The notes: generated by a model not told the origin, from the letters alone. A stretch of DNA of 64,000 nt from Priestia iocasae (GCF_016909075.1 NZ_JAFBFC010000004.1:248001-312000); one strand, 5' to 3'. Positions 9,201-17,854 are shown, numbered from the stretch's first letter. Numbers and translations: made by a program.

Positions 9201-9275
9201 TTTTCAACCATCTTAACGTTAGTTATCGTCCCAGCGTTGTATCTACTAGTTGCAAAGCTACGCAAAATTAATTGA
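6219..9275 (+). CDS. RND family efflux transporter (SwrC/YerP-like)
   Basis: Resistance-nodulation-division proton-driven exporter of 1018 aa in the cytoplasmic membrane. One membrane helix opens the protein (about 11-31), followed by a large extracytoplasmic porter domain, a helix cluster (about 330-490), a second porter domain and a final helix cluster (about 860-1015). The helix-4 aspartates of the proton relay are at 396-397 (LVDDAIVVND). In Bacillus the closest known type is SwrC (YerP), about 1065 aa, which exports surfactin and other amphiphiles. No membrane fusion or outer-membrane partner is present, as expected for a Gram-positive. GGGAGG precedes the ATG. Control by the promoter palindrome is inferred; the MarR gene 81 bp downstream is beyond a terminator. 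Confidence 0.93.
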   Translation: MFEKFLERGKLILVLFFVALIVGGYLFYTLPKRELPEFKPNIVSISTVYPGANAEQIERDVTDKFEKALDDIRGIDSVNSVSTREFSNVIIEINDGAEFQEVADEIQQVMLDSSKNLPDGALDPTFNDDFGKSPISSYMFVANNEQTLAESKQAINELKEKLLEVKGVSDVVIKGFSEEEAVFVADSQKLIENGLNVSSIIQAINNEFDTTPLGNVQQDNKEYTLSLENFKSVEQVEEITLQSKTKNEAMKLSELGSFEYREKEVEDIVTYKGQPAYSLTVNVEQGLDIPTIFTKVDQVVKDNEKALPTNVDLVTYYSQKADVDSIFKDLTRDALLAVIAVIIITTLGLTLSGAFIVSLAIPFSITLGAIPLPFLDVDLNQISVIGLIIALGILVDDAIVVNDNILRNYKEQGRILPATINGIKEVWGSIITSTLAVVFAFLPLVFLSGGNGAFIRSLPTVLVLTIIASMVISLTLVPIYQYAVNKNKDGKKNSEREPGLIGKPLRRLSDFYADKVVANVLKRPFAVGIGGVVVTTLLFGLAFLTPFEFFPAANKKEVVVNVTLPVEKSLTETYKTLEKMTDDINKIEGIEETAIFAGKGLPNLFNEGVNNAGSNTGQIVARVDNDNVTATEFIDKMTEPLRESYPDAEIFLNTIVQGPPVGAPVTVDISGEDFTKLNEIKNELRSDIKEIDNGLVIDDVKEPVSTVTYELNREEMAKQGLDAKFISDQLRIVTDGVPLGSYQRGQDDIDLKLKLDEETHKNGINLEEINVPVQTEGPVPTLAPLSDFVTEKKVEEYKTIPHKNSERTITLKAYPGKSETFKEDVQEIVKDLQKKYGEEGYQLTTGGENDDQTQFFVEITLLFGVVMVLIYLTIALQFNSFLLPLLVLGTVYLAIAGAVTGLFVTQTPFSFMATMGIVSLAGIVVRNSVVLFEFIEQRRKAGMDLIESIIEAGRSRIRPILLTAFTALVSLLPVAFSNDPLFKPLAISIVSGVLFSTILTLVIVPALYLLVAKLRKIN

Positions 9276-9294
9276 ATTTAGTTTAACCAGAAAG

Positions 9295-9320
9295 AAGGTG
9301 TAGATCTCTACACCTTTTTT
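9295..9320 (+). terminator. Terminator of the RND gene
   Basis: AAGGTGTAGA (9295-9304) and TCTACACCTT (9307-9316), then T-run. Confidence 0.82.
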
Positions 9321-9356
9321 ACACAAGATTTCTGTTTTAGATAGAAGGTGATGATT

Positions 9357-9839
9357 ATGACAACAGAGCGACACTTTCCGAGTTATTTATCAAAGTGGAT
9401 GGGATTCACGTTCGGTAAGTTAGGAGAATTAGCAAAAGTCATTTATTCTTCGTCTCTTCATCAAATTGGGATTACACCACATCATCTTGGTGTACTGATG
9501 GCGCTCGATAATCATGGTCCTCAAGTGCAAGCGAGACTAACAGATTTAGTTAGCATTGATAAAGCAACGATGGTCTCTCTTATTCGAGAATTAGGTGATA
9601 TGAATTGTATTGAAAAAGTGCCACACCCAACGGACAAACGCGCTCATCAAGTAACAATAACTGAAAAGGGTATTGAAACGGTGAAAGAAGCGGAGCGGAT
9701 TAGTATTGAAGTGACCGATCGCTTTTTTGAAGCACTTAATGATGAAGAGAAATACGCGTTTCATGATATGCTGCAAAAGCTAACAAAGACCGCAACCGAG
9801 ATGTATGATGAAATAGAAGAGGCTGAGTTGAAAGGTTAA
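9357..9839 (+). CDS. MarR family transcriptional regulator
   Basis: 160-aa winged-helix regulator. The helix-turn-helix region QARLTDLVSIDKATMVSLIRELGDMNCIEKVPHPTDKRAHQVTITEKG carries the recognition helix and the DKRAH wing typical of the family. The ATG at 9357 is placed 8 bases after AAGGTG; GTG 9348 and ATG 9351 overlap that site. It has no cysteine suggestive of OhrR-type sensing, so a small-molecule ligand is more likely. It follows the RND pump but is separated from it by a terminator, so it is probably transcribed separately. Whether it controls the pump is open. Confidence 0.88.
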   Translation: MTTERHFPSYLSKWMGFTFGKLGELAKVIYSSSLHQIGITPHHLGVLMALDNHGPQVQARLTDLVSIDKATMVSLIRELGDMNCIEKVPHPTDKRAHQVTITEKGIETVKEAERISIEVTDRFFEALNDEEKYAFHDMLQKLTKTATEMYDEIEEAELKG

Positions 9840-9859
9840 TCAACTCAGTCTCTTTATTT
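9817..9859. terminator. Bidirectional terminator between marR-like and DJ-1-like genes
   Basis: AAGAGGCTGAGTTGA (9817-9831) pairs imperfectly with TCAACTCAGTCTCTT (9840-9854); the arms overlap the 3' ends of both converging genes. Confidence 0.7.
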
Positions 9860-10390
9860 ATACCATTTTTCATTAAAAGAGAGATTCAAAGCTTTTCCAA
9901 ATAAAAGTGCGAAGTCAATAAACGCTGATCCTCTAGCCGTGATTATTTTTTGATCTTGAACGACCGGCTTTGATTGGTAGTTGTGTTCATTAAATACATT
10001 TAAAAAGGCACGTTGTTCTTTCGTTAAGCCTGTTGTGTATTGGTATTCATTTAATAATCCACTTTTTGCGAGAAAATATGGAGCGCTCGAAATGGCGCCA
10101 TAGGTCAGATTGTATTTGGATGTTTTTTGTAAAAAAGTATACAGAGCTTCACAATGAACTAAATGAGCAAAGTCATCTACCCCAGGCAGAACAAGGCTAT
10201 CAATATTTTCTAGATTTATGTTAGCAATCGTTGTGTCTGGCACACACGTTAAACCAGCTTCTCCTCTTAGTTTAGAGTCATCTAATCCAATTGTTATGAT
10301 TGTCTTTTTACTTTGTTGTAAAACAGAGAGAAGAACAGATATTTCATATTCACTAAAGCGAGGGTATAAAAAAACTCCTGTTGCATTCAT
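9854..10390 (-). CDS. DJ-1/PfpI superfamily protein with Ser at the nucleophile position
   Basis: 178-aa protein with the class I glutamine amidotransferase-like flavodoxin fold. The acidic residue of the family is likely Glu16 (EYEIS). The nucleophile elbow reads YGAISSAP at 98-104, where most members have Ala-Ile-Cys; here Ser101 takes the cysteine position. This makes the usual thiol-based chaperone, deglycase or peptidase activity doubtful. The protein may be a binding or sensory variant, or use serine. GGAGGA lies 6-7 bases before the ATG. Monocistronic, convergent with the MarR gene. Confidence 0.82.
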   Translation of the reverse strand: MNATGVFLYPRFSEYEISVLLSVLQQSKKTIITIGLDDSKLRGEAGLTCVPDTTIANINLENIDSLVLPGVDDFAHLVHCEALYTFLQKTSKYNLTYGAISSAPYFLAKSGLLNEYQYTTGLTKEQRAFLNVFNEHNYQSKPVVQDQKIITARGSAFIDFALLFGKALNLSFNEKWYK

Positions 10391-10541
10391 TTAAATTCCT
10401 CCAAGTAAGAAATAAGTTTCGAATTTATTCAATTCCTGTTACACTAGACATGCTCTCTCTTACATTCCTCAATGACAAGGTAACATCCTCTTTCTTTTTT
10501 CTTCCCAATGAAGTAACAATTGAAATCCAGGAGGTAGTTTT

Positions 10542-12680
10542 ATGAGTTTTGAACAAGCATTACAGCATTTAAAGTCTTATTTCGGCTATGATTCATTTCG
10601 CGGTGGACAAGAAGAGACCATTCGTCATGTATTGGAGGGCGAAAACGTGGCATGTATTATGCCAACTGGTGGAGGTAAATCGCTTTGTTATCAAATACCT
10701 GCTTTGATTCTACCAGGAACAACGCTCGTTATTTCACCTCTTATCTCATTGATGAAGGATCAAGTAGATGCATTGAATCAAGTCGGGATTTCAGCAACGT
10801 TTATCAATAGTTCTTTAACGGCTACAGAGGTCAATGAACGGTTAAATGAAGTGAAAATGGGTGAATATCAACTTCTATATGTAGCGCCAGAGAGGTTAGA
10901 GTCTCCAGCTTTTTTAGAGCAGCTCCGATTCTTACCTATTCCACTTGTGGCAATTGATGAAGCACACTGTATTTCACAGTGGGGACATGATTTTCGTCCA
11001 AGTTATTTACGCATTCATCAAATGATTGCACAGCTAGAAGACCAACCGACTGTCGTGGCGTTAACAGCAACGGCGACTCCTCAAGTTAGAGAAGACATTT
11101 GTCATTCGTTAAACATTGATGAAGAGCATACCGTTATTACTGGATTTGAACGAAAAAATTTATCGTTTTCTGTTGTGAAAGGTGAAGATCGTCTTTCTTA
11201 TATTGACCGTTATGTTAAACAAAATGAACAAGAATCAGGAATTATTTATGCGGCAACTAGAAAAGAAGTGGACCATTTATATGAGCACTTACAGCAAAAT
11301 GGAGTCAATGTTGGTCGCTATCATGCTGGGATGAATGATCAAAGCCGAGCCCTCGAACAAGAGCGATTTTTACAAGATGATGTTCAAGTGATGATTGCGA
11401 CATCTGCTTTTGGAATGGGAATCGATAAGTCAAACATTCGATATGTCATTCATTTTCAGCTTCCTAAAAACATGGAAAGCTATTATCAAGAAGCGGGTCG
11501 TGCAGGTCGTGATGGACTTGATAGTGAGTGTATCGTTCTTTACTCTCCTCAAGACATTCGTGTGCAGCGTTATTTAATTGAACAAACCACGTTTCATCAA
11601 AATCGCCAAGTACAGGATTTGGAAAAGCTTCAGCAAATGGTGAACTATTGTCATACTGAAGGGTGTTTGCAGGCGTTTATTTTACACTACTTTGGAGAAG
11701 AAAAGCCAAATCGATGTGGACGATGTGGAAATTGTCGAGATGATCGAACAGCGGTTGATGTGACCATTGATGCCCAAAAAGTATTATCCTGTATGATTCG
11801 TATGGGTGAACGATTTGGTAAAACGATGATTGCCCAAGTGTTAACAGGTTCTAAAAATAAAAAGGTGATAGATTTTAACTTTCATTCTCTTTCCACATAT
11901 GGTGTGATGAAAGAGCAATCGGTCAAAGATGTGAGTAACTTTATTGAATATTTAATTTCTGAACAGTATATCGCAGTCGGACAAGGGCAATTTCCTACGT
12001 TAACCGTAACCAATCGAGGACGAGATGTATTACTAGGAAACGAAAAAGTCATGCGTAAAGAACAAGTACAAGTAAGACAACTCGTTCGTGATGATGAACT
12101 GTTTGAGCATTTGCGTGCGATTCGAAAAGAAATTGCATCAGAAGAAGGGGTACCACCGTTTGTCGTGTTTTCAGATGAAAGCTTACGAGATATGAGTGCT
12201 CAGTTACCACAAAATAGTGACGAGTTCTTAGGTGTCAAGGGAGTTGGAGAGCGTAAGCAAGAGCAATATGGCAATCGTTTTATTGAAGCAATCCATCAAT
12301 TTTGCATCGAGAACCCAGAACGAAAACGTCAAGTGGAACTAGTCGAAACGGCATCTAAAAAGAAGAAAGCAACGACTGATGAGGCCTCTCATGAAGTGTC
12401 ATACAAAATGGTGATAGAAGAAGGAATGGCAATTGAAGACGTTGCTAAACAACGTGAATTAAGTACTCAAACGATTGAAAATCACCTTATGCGTTGTTAT
12501 CAAGATGGAAAAGAAATGGATTGGAACAGATTTGTTCCATCTGAATACGAATCATTAATTGAAGAAACGATTAATCAAATGGAAGATGAGCGACTAAAGC
12601 CGATAAAAGAAGCTCTTCCTGATGAAATCAGCTATTTTATGATACGTAGTGTATTAGCTAAAAGAAAACAAATAACATAA
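10542..12680 (+). CDS. recQ: ATP-dependent DNA helicase RecQ
   Basis: 3'-5' DNA helicase of 712 aa acting in recombinational repair and fork processing. Superfamily 2 motifs are clear: Walker [13 protein letters not shown] (about 40-51), DEAH within [16 protein letters not shown], and the late motif [13 protein letters not shown] zinc-binding RecQ-Ct segment follows (CHTEGC, CGRCGNC), then the winged helix, an HRDC-like region (near 525-595) and a C-terminal helix-turn-helix extension with [20 protein letters not shown]. The extension makes it longer than B. subtilis RecQ (591 aa) and similar to the long Bacillus form. CAGGAGG precedes the ATG. The gene is monocistronic. Confidence 0.95.
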   Translation: MSFEQALQHLKSYFGYDSFRGGQEETIRHVLEGENVACIMPTGGGKSLCYQIPALILPGTTLVISPLISLMKDQVDALNQVGISATFINSSLTATEVNERLNEVKMGEYQLLYVAPERLESPAFLEQLRFLPIPLVAIDEAHCISQWGHDFRPSYLRIHQMIAQLEDQPTVVALTATATPQVREDICHSLNIDEEHTVITGFERKNLSFSVVKGEDRLSYIDRYVKQNEQESGIIYAATRKEVDHLYEHLQQNGVNVGRYHAGMNDQSRALEQERFLQDDVQVMIATSAFGMGIDKSNIRYVIHFQLPKNMESYYQEAGRAGRDGLDSECIVLYSPQDIRVQRYLIEQTTFHQNRQVQDLEKLQQMVNYCHTEGCLQAFILHYFGEEKPNRCGRCGNCRDDRTAVDVTIDAQKVLSCMIRMGERFGKTMIAQVLTGSKNKKVIDFNFHSLSTYGVMKEQSVKDVSNFIEYLISEQYIAVGQGQFPTLTVTNRGRDVLLGNEKVMRKEQVQVRQLVRDDELFEHLRAIRKEIASEEGVPPFVVFSDESLRDMSAQLPQNSDEFLGVKGVGERKQEQYGNRFIEAIHQFCIENPERKRQVELVETASKKKKATTDEASHEVSYKMVIEEGMAIEDVAKQRELSTQTIENHLMRCYQDGKEMDWNRFVPSEYESLIEETINQMEDERLKPIKEALPDEISYFMIRSVLAKRKQIT

Positions 12681-12711
12681 AAAAGAACTTCCAAGTGAAG
12701 TTCTTTTTTTA
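12681..12711. terminator. Bidirectional terminator between recQ and the alanyl-tRNA editing gene
   Basis: AAAAGAACTT (12681-12690) and AAGTTCTTTT (12698-12707), directly after the recQ stop. Confidence 0.82.
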
Positions 12712-12724
12712 TGTTTATATATGT

Positions 12725-13900
12725 TTAACTCAGAAATGGCTTAATATGAGAAAGGAAGTTAGCCCAATCTTCTTGGTTTGTAAAGCTTGCTTGTGCTTGT
12801 TTGTCGTTTCCACCACCACGACCATTAAAGGAGGAAAGATGCTCTTTTAAAAGAGAGCCACAATGAATAGAAGTAGCGCCATTATGGCTAAGTAATACTT
12901 TCTGTTCAGAAGTTGATGCAAAGAGAATAACACAATTTGTTTGTGATAACACTTCTTTTGCCATTAGCTGAATATCTTTCATTGATTCTTCCTCAAAAAT
13001 ATGAAAGATAAAGCTGTTTTCTGATTGGTTGACTAGCTGCTTGGTTAAGCGCTTGGCGTTTTCTAGCTTGAGTTTTTCTAGTTCTTTTTGAAGCTGCTTT
13101 TGCTCTTGCTCTAGCTTTTTAACTCGATCTAAAATACCGCTACGACTCGTACTAAACATTTGGCTCAGTGTTTGTAAAATGTGTTGCGCCTCTTGGTAGT
13201 CTTCTTTTGCGCGCATTCCACATTTAAAAAAGAGTCGTGTATATCCTTTTTGCTTTTCCGTTTTACTTAGCTTCATTAATCCTAGCTCGCCTGTTCGAGA
13301 AACATGGGTTCCACGACATGCAGAATAATCAATATCTTTAATTTCCACAATTCGCAGGTTCTCATCTGTTACATCTGGGATTTTATGTAGTGGAATCGTC
13401 GATAGATCATTGCGATGAAGATAATACGTCAAAATCTCTTTATTGGCATAGATAGCTTCGTTTACCTTTTGTTCGATATGCTGAAGTTGTTGTTCATCCA
13501 ATGAAGCAACGGCTAAATCAATTGTTGTATCCTCCGAACCTAAGTGAAAACTTAGGGTATGAGCATCGTATTCTTCTATACAAATTGCTGATAGCAAATG
13601 TTGACCTGTATGTTGCTGCATATGATCAAAACGTCTTTGCCAATCTAAGACACATGTAACATCACTTTTTGCGGGCTTGTTCTTTACCTTATGAAAAACA
13701 TCGTTATTTTCTTCAAATACTTCTAACACTTCCATACCAGAAATTGTCCCATGATCTGAAGGTTGACCTCCACCTTCAGGATAAAAGGCAGTTTTATCTA
13801 GCTTGATTATATAGTGGTCATCTTTTTCATAGACATCGGTAATGGTTGCTGTCCATGTGTGTGTATACGGATTTGTGTAATACAATCGTTCAGTTTTCAT
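12725..13900 (-). CDS. AlaX-type alanyl-tRNA editing protein with DHHA1 domain
   Basis: 391-aa free-standing homologue of the editing half of alanyl-tRNA synthetase. The family hydrolyses serine or glycine mischarged on tRNA-Ala. The metal site is intact: HTGQH gives His97 and His101, and CRGTH gives Cys195 and His199. The N-terminal AFYPEGGGQPSDHG block is the AlaX beta-barrel signature. A coiled-coil-like linker (about 240-290) leads to a DHHA1-type C-terminus with NGRGGGNDKQAQAS. It lacks the aminoacylation domain, so it is not an AlaRS. It reads toward recQ and shares its terminator. The start ATG at 13900 has an AGAGGA 10 bases upstream. Confidence 0.88.
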   Translation of the reverse strand: MKTERLYYTNPYTHTWTATITDVYEKDDHYIIKLDKTAFYPEGGGQPSDHGTISGMEVLEVFEENNDVFHKVKNKPAKSDVTCVLDWQRRFDHMQQHTGQHLLSAICIEEYDAHTLSFHLGSEDTTIDLAVASLDEQQLQHIEQKVNEAIYANKEILTYYLHRNDLSTIPLHKIPDVTDENLRIVEIKDIDYSACRGTHVSRTGELGLMKLSKTEKQKGYTRLFFKCGMRAKEDYQEAQHILQTLSQMFSTSRSGILDRVKKLEQEQKQLQKELEKLKLENAKRLTKQLVNQSENSFIFHIFEEESMKDIQLMAKEVLSQTNCVILFASTSEQKVLLSHNGATSIHCGSLLKEHLSSFNGRGGGNDKQAQASFTNQEDWANFLSHIKPFLS

Positions 13901-13987
13901 CTATGTAAATTCCTCTCTAACGTTATATCAAAAGTGTAGTATGAGGATGTGTTGAAGTAAAGGAAAACAGTACAAACATTGCTCCAT

Positions 13988-14016
13988 TTGAGGAATACCC
14001 AGATACAAAGTAGAAT
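13988..14016 (+). promoter_or_regulatory. Candidate sigma-A promoter of the PH-domain gene
   Basis: TTGAGG (13988-13993), 17-bp spacer, TAGAAT (14011-14016). Confidence 0.55.
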
Positions 14017-14048
14017 AGAAATAGGAAGGTGAAAAGGAGGCTACAATG

Positions 14049-14423
14049 ATGAGTATATTAGACGGGTTACTAGGCAACGCCTCAGAAGTAGATTTACAGG
14101 CAGTTGAGCAAGAGTTAGAACTGATTTTTGTGCAAAATGAAAAAATGGAAAAGGCGTATAAAATCATTCGAGACTTAGTTGTGTTCACGAATAAACGTCT
14201 TATTCTCGTTGACAAGCAAGGAGTCACAGGGAAGAAAGTAGAGTACCATTCAATTCCATACAATTCTGTCACACATTTTAGTGTTGAAACAGCGGGGCGC
14301 TTCGATTTAGATGCTGAGTTGAAAATTTGGATTTCAGGAGCATCAATCCCAATTTCAAAAGAATTTAAGAAAGATAAAAATATATTCGACGTTCAACGTA
14401 CACTTGCCACATACGTCCTATAA
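14049..14423 (+). CDS. Bacterial PH-domain protein
   Basis: 124-aa cytosolic protein resembling the bacterial pleckstrin-homology-like family once called DUF1696. The core FTNKRLILVDKQGVTGKKVEYHSIPYNSVTHFSVETAG has the strand pattern and the TNKRLILVDKQG segment seen in that family. The segment SILDGLLGNASEVD at the start is also characteristic. AGGAGG at 14035-14040 gives 8-base spacing to ATG 14049 and 5-base spacing to ATG 14046; I prefer the former. Biological function is unknown. Own promoter and terminator. Confidence 0.78.
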   Translation: MSILDGLLGNASEVDLQAVEQELELIFVQNEKMEKAYKIIRDLVVFTNKRLILVDKQGVTGKKVEYHSIPYNSVTHFSVETAGRFDLDAELKIWISGASIPISKEFKKDKNIFDVQRTLATYVL

Positions 14424-14426
14424 GGG

Positions 14427-14456
14427 AAACGCAACCAAGATGGTTGCGTTTTTTTA
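14427..14456 (+). terminator. Terminator of the PH-domain gene
   Basis: AAACGCAACC and GGTTGCGTTT arms with a short loop and T-run. Confidence 0.85.
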
Positions 14457-14475
14457 TGTTTTGTAAAAAAAGGGG

Positions 14476-14503
14476 TTGTCTTTTCTACTATAAAGCATAT
14501 AAT
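14476..14503 (+). promoter_or_regulatory. Sigma-A promoter of the GntR-ABC-sigma operon
   Basis: TTGTCT (14476-14481), 16-bp spacer, perfect TATAAT (14498-14503). Confidence 0.68.
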
Positions 14504-14531
14504 TATAACTGTAGTATGAAAATTAATACAG

Positions 14532-14549
14532 TTAGTACACTTAGTACAC
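14532..14549. promoter_or_regulatory. Tandem TTAGTACAC repeats in the operon leader
   Basis: Two back-to-back copies of TTAGTACAC (14532-14540, 14541-14549) lie about 25 bp past the expected transcription start. They are a candidate operator for the GntR regulator encoded next. Confidence 0.5.
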
Positions 14550-14584
14550 ACCATACGGTTTAGAATAGAGAAAGGAGGTACAAC

Positions 14585-14974
14585 ATGTTTGATTTAGATA
14601 TCCGAAGTCGTAAACCAATCTATGAGCAGTTAGTTGAAAAGCTAAAAGAGCTCATTATTCATGAAATATTTCAAGCTGATCAGCAATTGCCGTCTGTTCG
14701 GTTACTTGCAAAAGATTTAACCATTAATCCAAATACCATTCAAAAAGCGTATCGAGAATTAGAAAGTCAAGGTTACATTTATTCGATTCCTGGAAAAGGA
14801 AGTTTTGTGACACCGCAATCTGCTGCATCAAATAATGAAAAGGTGAAAAAGATGAAAGAAGAATTAGTTAAATTGATTTCAGAGGCGATGTATTTAGGGT
14901 TGAAAAAAGAAGAAATCCTGTCTCTTATTACTGAAGCAGAGCAAACGGTGAAAGGGGGAGAAAAGAATGATTGA
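14585..14974 (+). CDS. GntR family regulator, YtrA/YhcF-type
   Basis: 129-aa regulator with the GntR winged helix at the N-terminus (PIYEQLVEKLKELIIHEIFQADQQLPSVRLLAKDLTINPNTIQKAYRELE) and only a short helical tail of about 45 residues, as in the YtrA subfamily. That subfamily usually represses the ABC transporter genes it is encoded with. AAAGGAGG lies 6 bases before the ATG. It is the first gene of a four-gene operon and overlaps the ATPase gene by 8 bases. The tandem repeat in the leader is a plausible autoregulatory site. Confidence 0.92.
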   Translation: MFDLDIRSRKPIYEQLVEKLKELIIHEIFQADQQLPSVRLLAKDLTINPNTIQKAYRELESQGYIYSIPGKGSFVTPQSAASNNEKVKKMKEELVKLISEAMYLGLKKEEILSLITEAEQTVKGGEKND

Positions 14975-15866
14975 TGTAAAAAATTTAAAAAAAGAATATG
15001 AAGACAACGAAGCCGTTCAGGATGTGAGTTTACATATTAGAAAAGGATCCATCTATGGTCTTCTAGGTTCAAACGGTGCGGGTAAAACAACCTTGCTTAA
15101 AATGCTAGCCGGTATTTATAAGCAAGACAGTGGAGAAATCAAAATAGATGGTCAGCCCATTTTTGAAAACACAGAGATGAAAGAGCGCCTTATTTTTCTA
15201 TCAGACTCGTTATACTTTTTTCCTCAATCGACAATTAAGCAACTAGCAAGCTTTTATCGTAGCATCTATCCGAAATGGAACGAAGAACGTTTCGAACGAC
15301 TAGCAGAAGCTTTCCCTATTCCTCTTACGAAAAAAGTTCACCGAATGTCAAAAGGGATGCAGCGACAAGTTGCGTTTTGGCTCGCTTTATCAGCCATGCC
15401 CGATATTCTTATTCTAGATGAGCCGCTAGATGGATTAGATGCGGTCATGAGACAAAAAATCCGCAATCTTTTAATTCAAGATGTTGCAGATCGTGAAATG
15501 ACCGTTTTAATTTCTTCTCATAACCTTCGAGAAGTAGAAGATTTATGTGATTATATTGGAATTTTACATCAAGGAAAGTTAATGATTGAAAAAGAATTAG
15601 ATGATTTAAAATCAGATGTTCATAAAATTCAAGTGGCTTTTAAAAAAGATGTACCACTTGCGTTTTTACAAGAATTAGAGATATTACACAAAGAACAGCG
15701 TGGAAGCGTTTTACTATTTATTGTGAGAGGGAAGGAACAAAAAATTGCATCATTTGTACAGTCGCAACAACCGGTTGTATTTGATATCTTACCGCTTACA
15801 TTAGAAGAAATATTTATTTATGAGATGGGGGATGTGGGTTATGCCATCGAAAACATTCTTGTTTAA
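14967..15866 (+). CDS. ABC transporter ATP-binding protein
   Basis: 299-aa ATPase of the ABC-2/YtrB type. Walker A is GSNGAGKTT (about 35-43), the signature motif is the unusual MSKGMQRQ, and Walker B plus catalytic Glu are ILILDEPLDGLD. The switch His is in SSHNLREVEDL. The C-terminal 80 residues are family-specific. It overlaps the GntR gene at its 5' end and the membrane-protein gene at its 3' end by 26 bases, so the products are likely made in balance. The substrate is unknown; relatives act in envelope stress or antibiotic sensing. Confidence 0.92.
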   Translation: MIDVKNLKKEYEDNEAVQDVSLHIRKGSIYGLLGSNGAGKTTLLKMLAGIYKQDSGEIKIDGQPIFENTEMKERLIFLSDSLYFFPQSTIKQLASFYRSIYPKWNEERFERLAEAFPIPLTKKVHRMSKGMQRQVAFWLALSAMPDILILDEPLDGLDAVMRQKIRNLLIQDVADREMTVLISSHNLREVEDLCDYIGILHQGKLMIEKELDDLKSDVHKIQVAFKKDVPLAFLQELEILHKEQRGSVLLFIVRGKEQKIASFVQSQQPVVFDILPLTLEEIFIYEMGDVGYAIENILV

Positions 15867-17841
15867 TCGAGGAATTTTTGTTCAAACAATCCGGAATGTC
15901 GGCTGGGCGAGCTTACTTTATTTTGTATTATTATTCTTTTCACTGCCATTGCAACTTTTAATGAAATATACACAAGAGCGAGATCCATTTGAGCAGCTAC
16001 CTCTTAACCTGTTTTCAGTCATGGGTGACTTACAAGTAATCTTTGTATTTACGGTACCCGTGTTACTTGCAATCTTTTTATTTCGTTACATGCATGTAAA
16101 ACTATCAGCTGATTTTATGCATGGCTTGCCAGTAAAGCGTGAGCAGTTATTTCATCAACAAGTAGGTGTTGGAGCAGCTCTTTTAATCCTACCAATCGTT
16201 CTTATTACACTATTAAGTGCAATACTCATTCCATTTCTAAATATTCAAGATATCTTTTCAACTGAAGATGTAGTGAAATGGTTTTTTACAGTCACTCTAA
16301 TGACACTTTTAGTTTATACGTCTAGTATTTTTGTTTCTGTGTTTACAGGGATGTCGATATTACACGGATTATTAACCTATATCTTATTGGCGTTTCCGGT
16401 TGGAATTACCATAATGGTTATCATGAATTTACGTTACTTTTTAAATGGACTCGCTGTGGATTATTACTTTAATGGGTCTTTTGTTGAAAATTTATTTTTA
16501 CCAGCACGTTACATGGAACTGACAAATGACAGACTGTTAACCACTACAGAAATGGTGATTTATTCTTTCCTTATTCTCTTTTTCTATGTGATGGCCTTAC
16601 TTATGTACCTTAAACGAAACGTAGAAGTCGCAAATAGTGCGATTGCGTTTAAGCCGCTTCAACCTATTTTTAAATATGGCGTGACGTTTTGTGTGGCCAT
16701 TGTTGGAGGCTTGTATTTTCAAGAAGTACAATATTCATTTAATTGGGGAGTATTTGGATATATAGCAGGTGCACTACTAGGTTACGTGATTGCACAAATG
16801 ATACTAGACAAGACGTGGAGAATCTTTAGTAAGTGGAAGGGTTATGTAGGTTTTCTTGTTGCTTTTGGATTGTTAGGATTCATTTTGCAAGCGGATGTAA
16901 CAGGGTTTGAGCGCAAAGTTCCCGAAGTAGAAGATGTAGAAAAAGTATATTTTGCAGAGGATTTTTATCCATTGTTTGTTTCACCAGAAAACTTTGAAGA
17001 TGACCAAGCGTATAACGAATATAAGCCTTTCTACTATAGAGAAACAGAAAATATTGAACATATTATTGCCTTTCATAAGCAAGTTGCGAAAGAACAACAT
17101 GCATATGTAAGACAGGATTGGAAACATGCTCGTTCAGTTGCTATCTTATATGAATTGAAAAATGGAAAACAAATTACAAGGCAATATATTGTACCAGCCA
17201 AAGAGTATAAGTTATTTTATGAGCCGATTGTTTCGTCAGATGAACATATGGAAAATTATCATGAATTGTTGCGTGACCAAAATCTAGATGATGTAGAACA
17301 ATTGATACTTCGTTCGCATGATGGACAAGAAAAACAAGTAACGATAGCTGATCCACAACAAGTTCGTGAGTTTTTAAAAGTGATAGAGAAAGACATGCGA
17401 ACACAAAGCTTTGATGATTTATATAGATATCCAGGGCAGGAACCGTGGGGAGATATTGAATTGATTCGACCTGACAAAAAAGCGTTAAGTCATGTGAGTT
17501 GGAACAAATCGTACGAAGGAGTAGATCAGTGGTTAGCAAAGCAAAATTTACTTGAGAAAGCACGTTCAACGGGTAAAGATTACGACCAAGTCATTATTGT
17601 TGAAAATGACTTTAACAAGTCAATTGATGAGTTAAAACAAAAAGAAATAGAGAAAGCTCCTCATGCATTAAAAGTGACAGATGCTAGTCAAATTGATGTG
17701 ATGTTAAAAGCGAGTATTTGGGATGATCGCGGTGAGTACGTTGTCGCTTTTTATCACAATAAACAAAAGTATCCAGTTATTCGCTCGTTTAGAAGTGATA
17801 AAATACCAGACTTTGTAAAGCAACACTTTAACAATAAATAA
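15841..17841 (+). CDS. ABC transporter permease-like membrane protein with large C-terminal domain
   Basis: 666-aa protein. About eight or nine hydrophobic segments fill residues 15-355, followed by a soluble domain of roughly 310 residues rich in charged and aromatic residues. The arrangement suits the membrane partner of the ABC ATPase encoded just upstream; I believe the C-terminal region corresponds to a domain of unknown function found in such permeases. ATG 15841 is chosen because GGGGGATG lies 5-10 bases ahead; ATG 15820 is further inside the ATPase gene. The gene ends 13 bp before the sigma factor gene. Substrate and the role of the soluble domain are unknown. Confidence 0.82.
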   Translation: MPSKTFLFNRGIFVQTIRNVGWASLLYFVLLFFSLPLQLLMKYTQERDPFEQLPLNLFSVMGDLQVIFVFTVPVLLAIFLFRYMHVKLSADFMHGLPVKREQLFHQQVGVGAALLILPIVLITLLSAILIPFLNIQDIFSTEDVVKWFFTVTLMTLLVYTSSIFVSVFTGMSILHGLLTYILLAFPVGITIMVIMNLRYFLNGLAVDYYFNGSFVENLFLPARYMELTNDRLLTTTEMVIYSFLILFFYVMALLMYLKRNVEVANSAIAFKPLQPIFKYGVTFCVAIVGGLYFQEVQYSFNWGVFGYIAGALLGYVIAQMILDKTWRIFSKWKGYVGFLVAFGLLGFILQADVTGFERKVPEVEDVEKVYFAEDFYPLFVSPENFEDDQAYNEYKPFYYRETENIEHIIAFHKQVAKEQHAYVRQDWKHARSVAILYELKNGKQITRQYIVPAKEYKLFYEPIVSSDEHMENYHELLRDQNLDDVEQLILRSHDGQEKQVTIADPQQVREFLKVIEKDMRTQSFDDLYRYPGQEPWGDIELIRPDKKALSHVSWNKSYEGVDQWLAKQNLLEKARSTGKDYDQVIIVENDFNKSIDELKQKEIEKAPHALKVTDASQIDVMLKASIWDDRGEYVVAFYHNKQKYPVIRSFRSDKIPDFVKQHFNNK

Positions 17842-17854
17842 AAGGAGAACAATC

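Noticed and set aside
8846-9265. Long minus-strand open frames inside the RND gene and others such as 4390-4836 and 17174-17569
   Set aside because: They are antisense shadows of well-supported genes, with no ribosome sites and unlikely composition.
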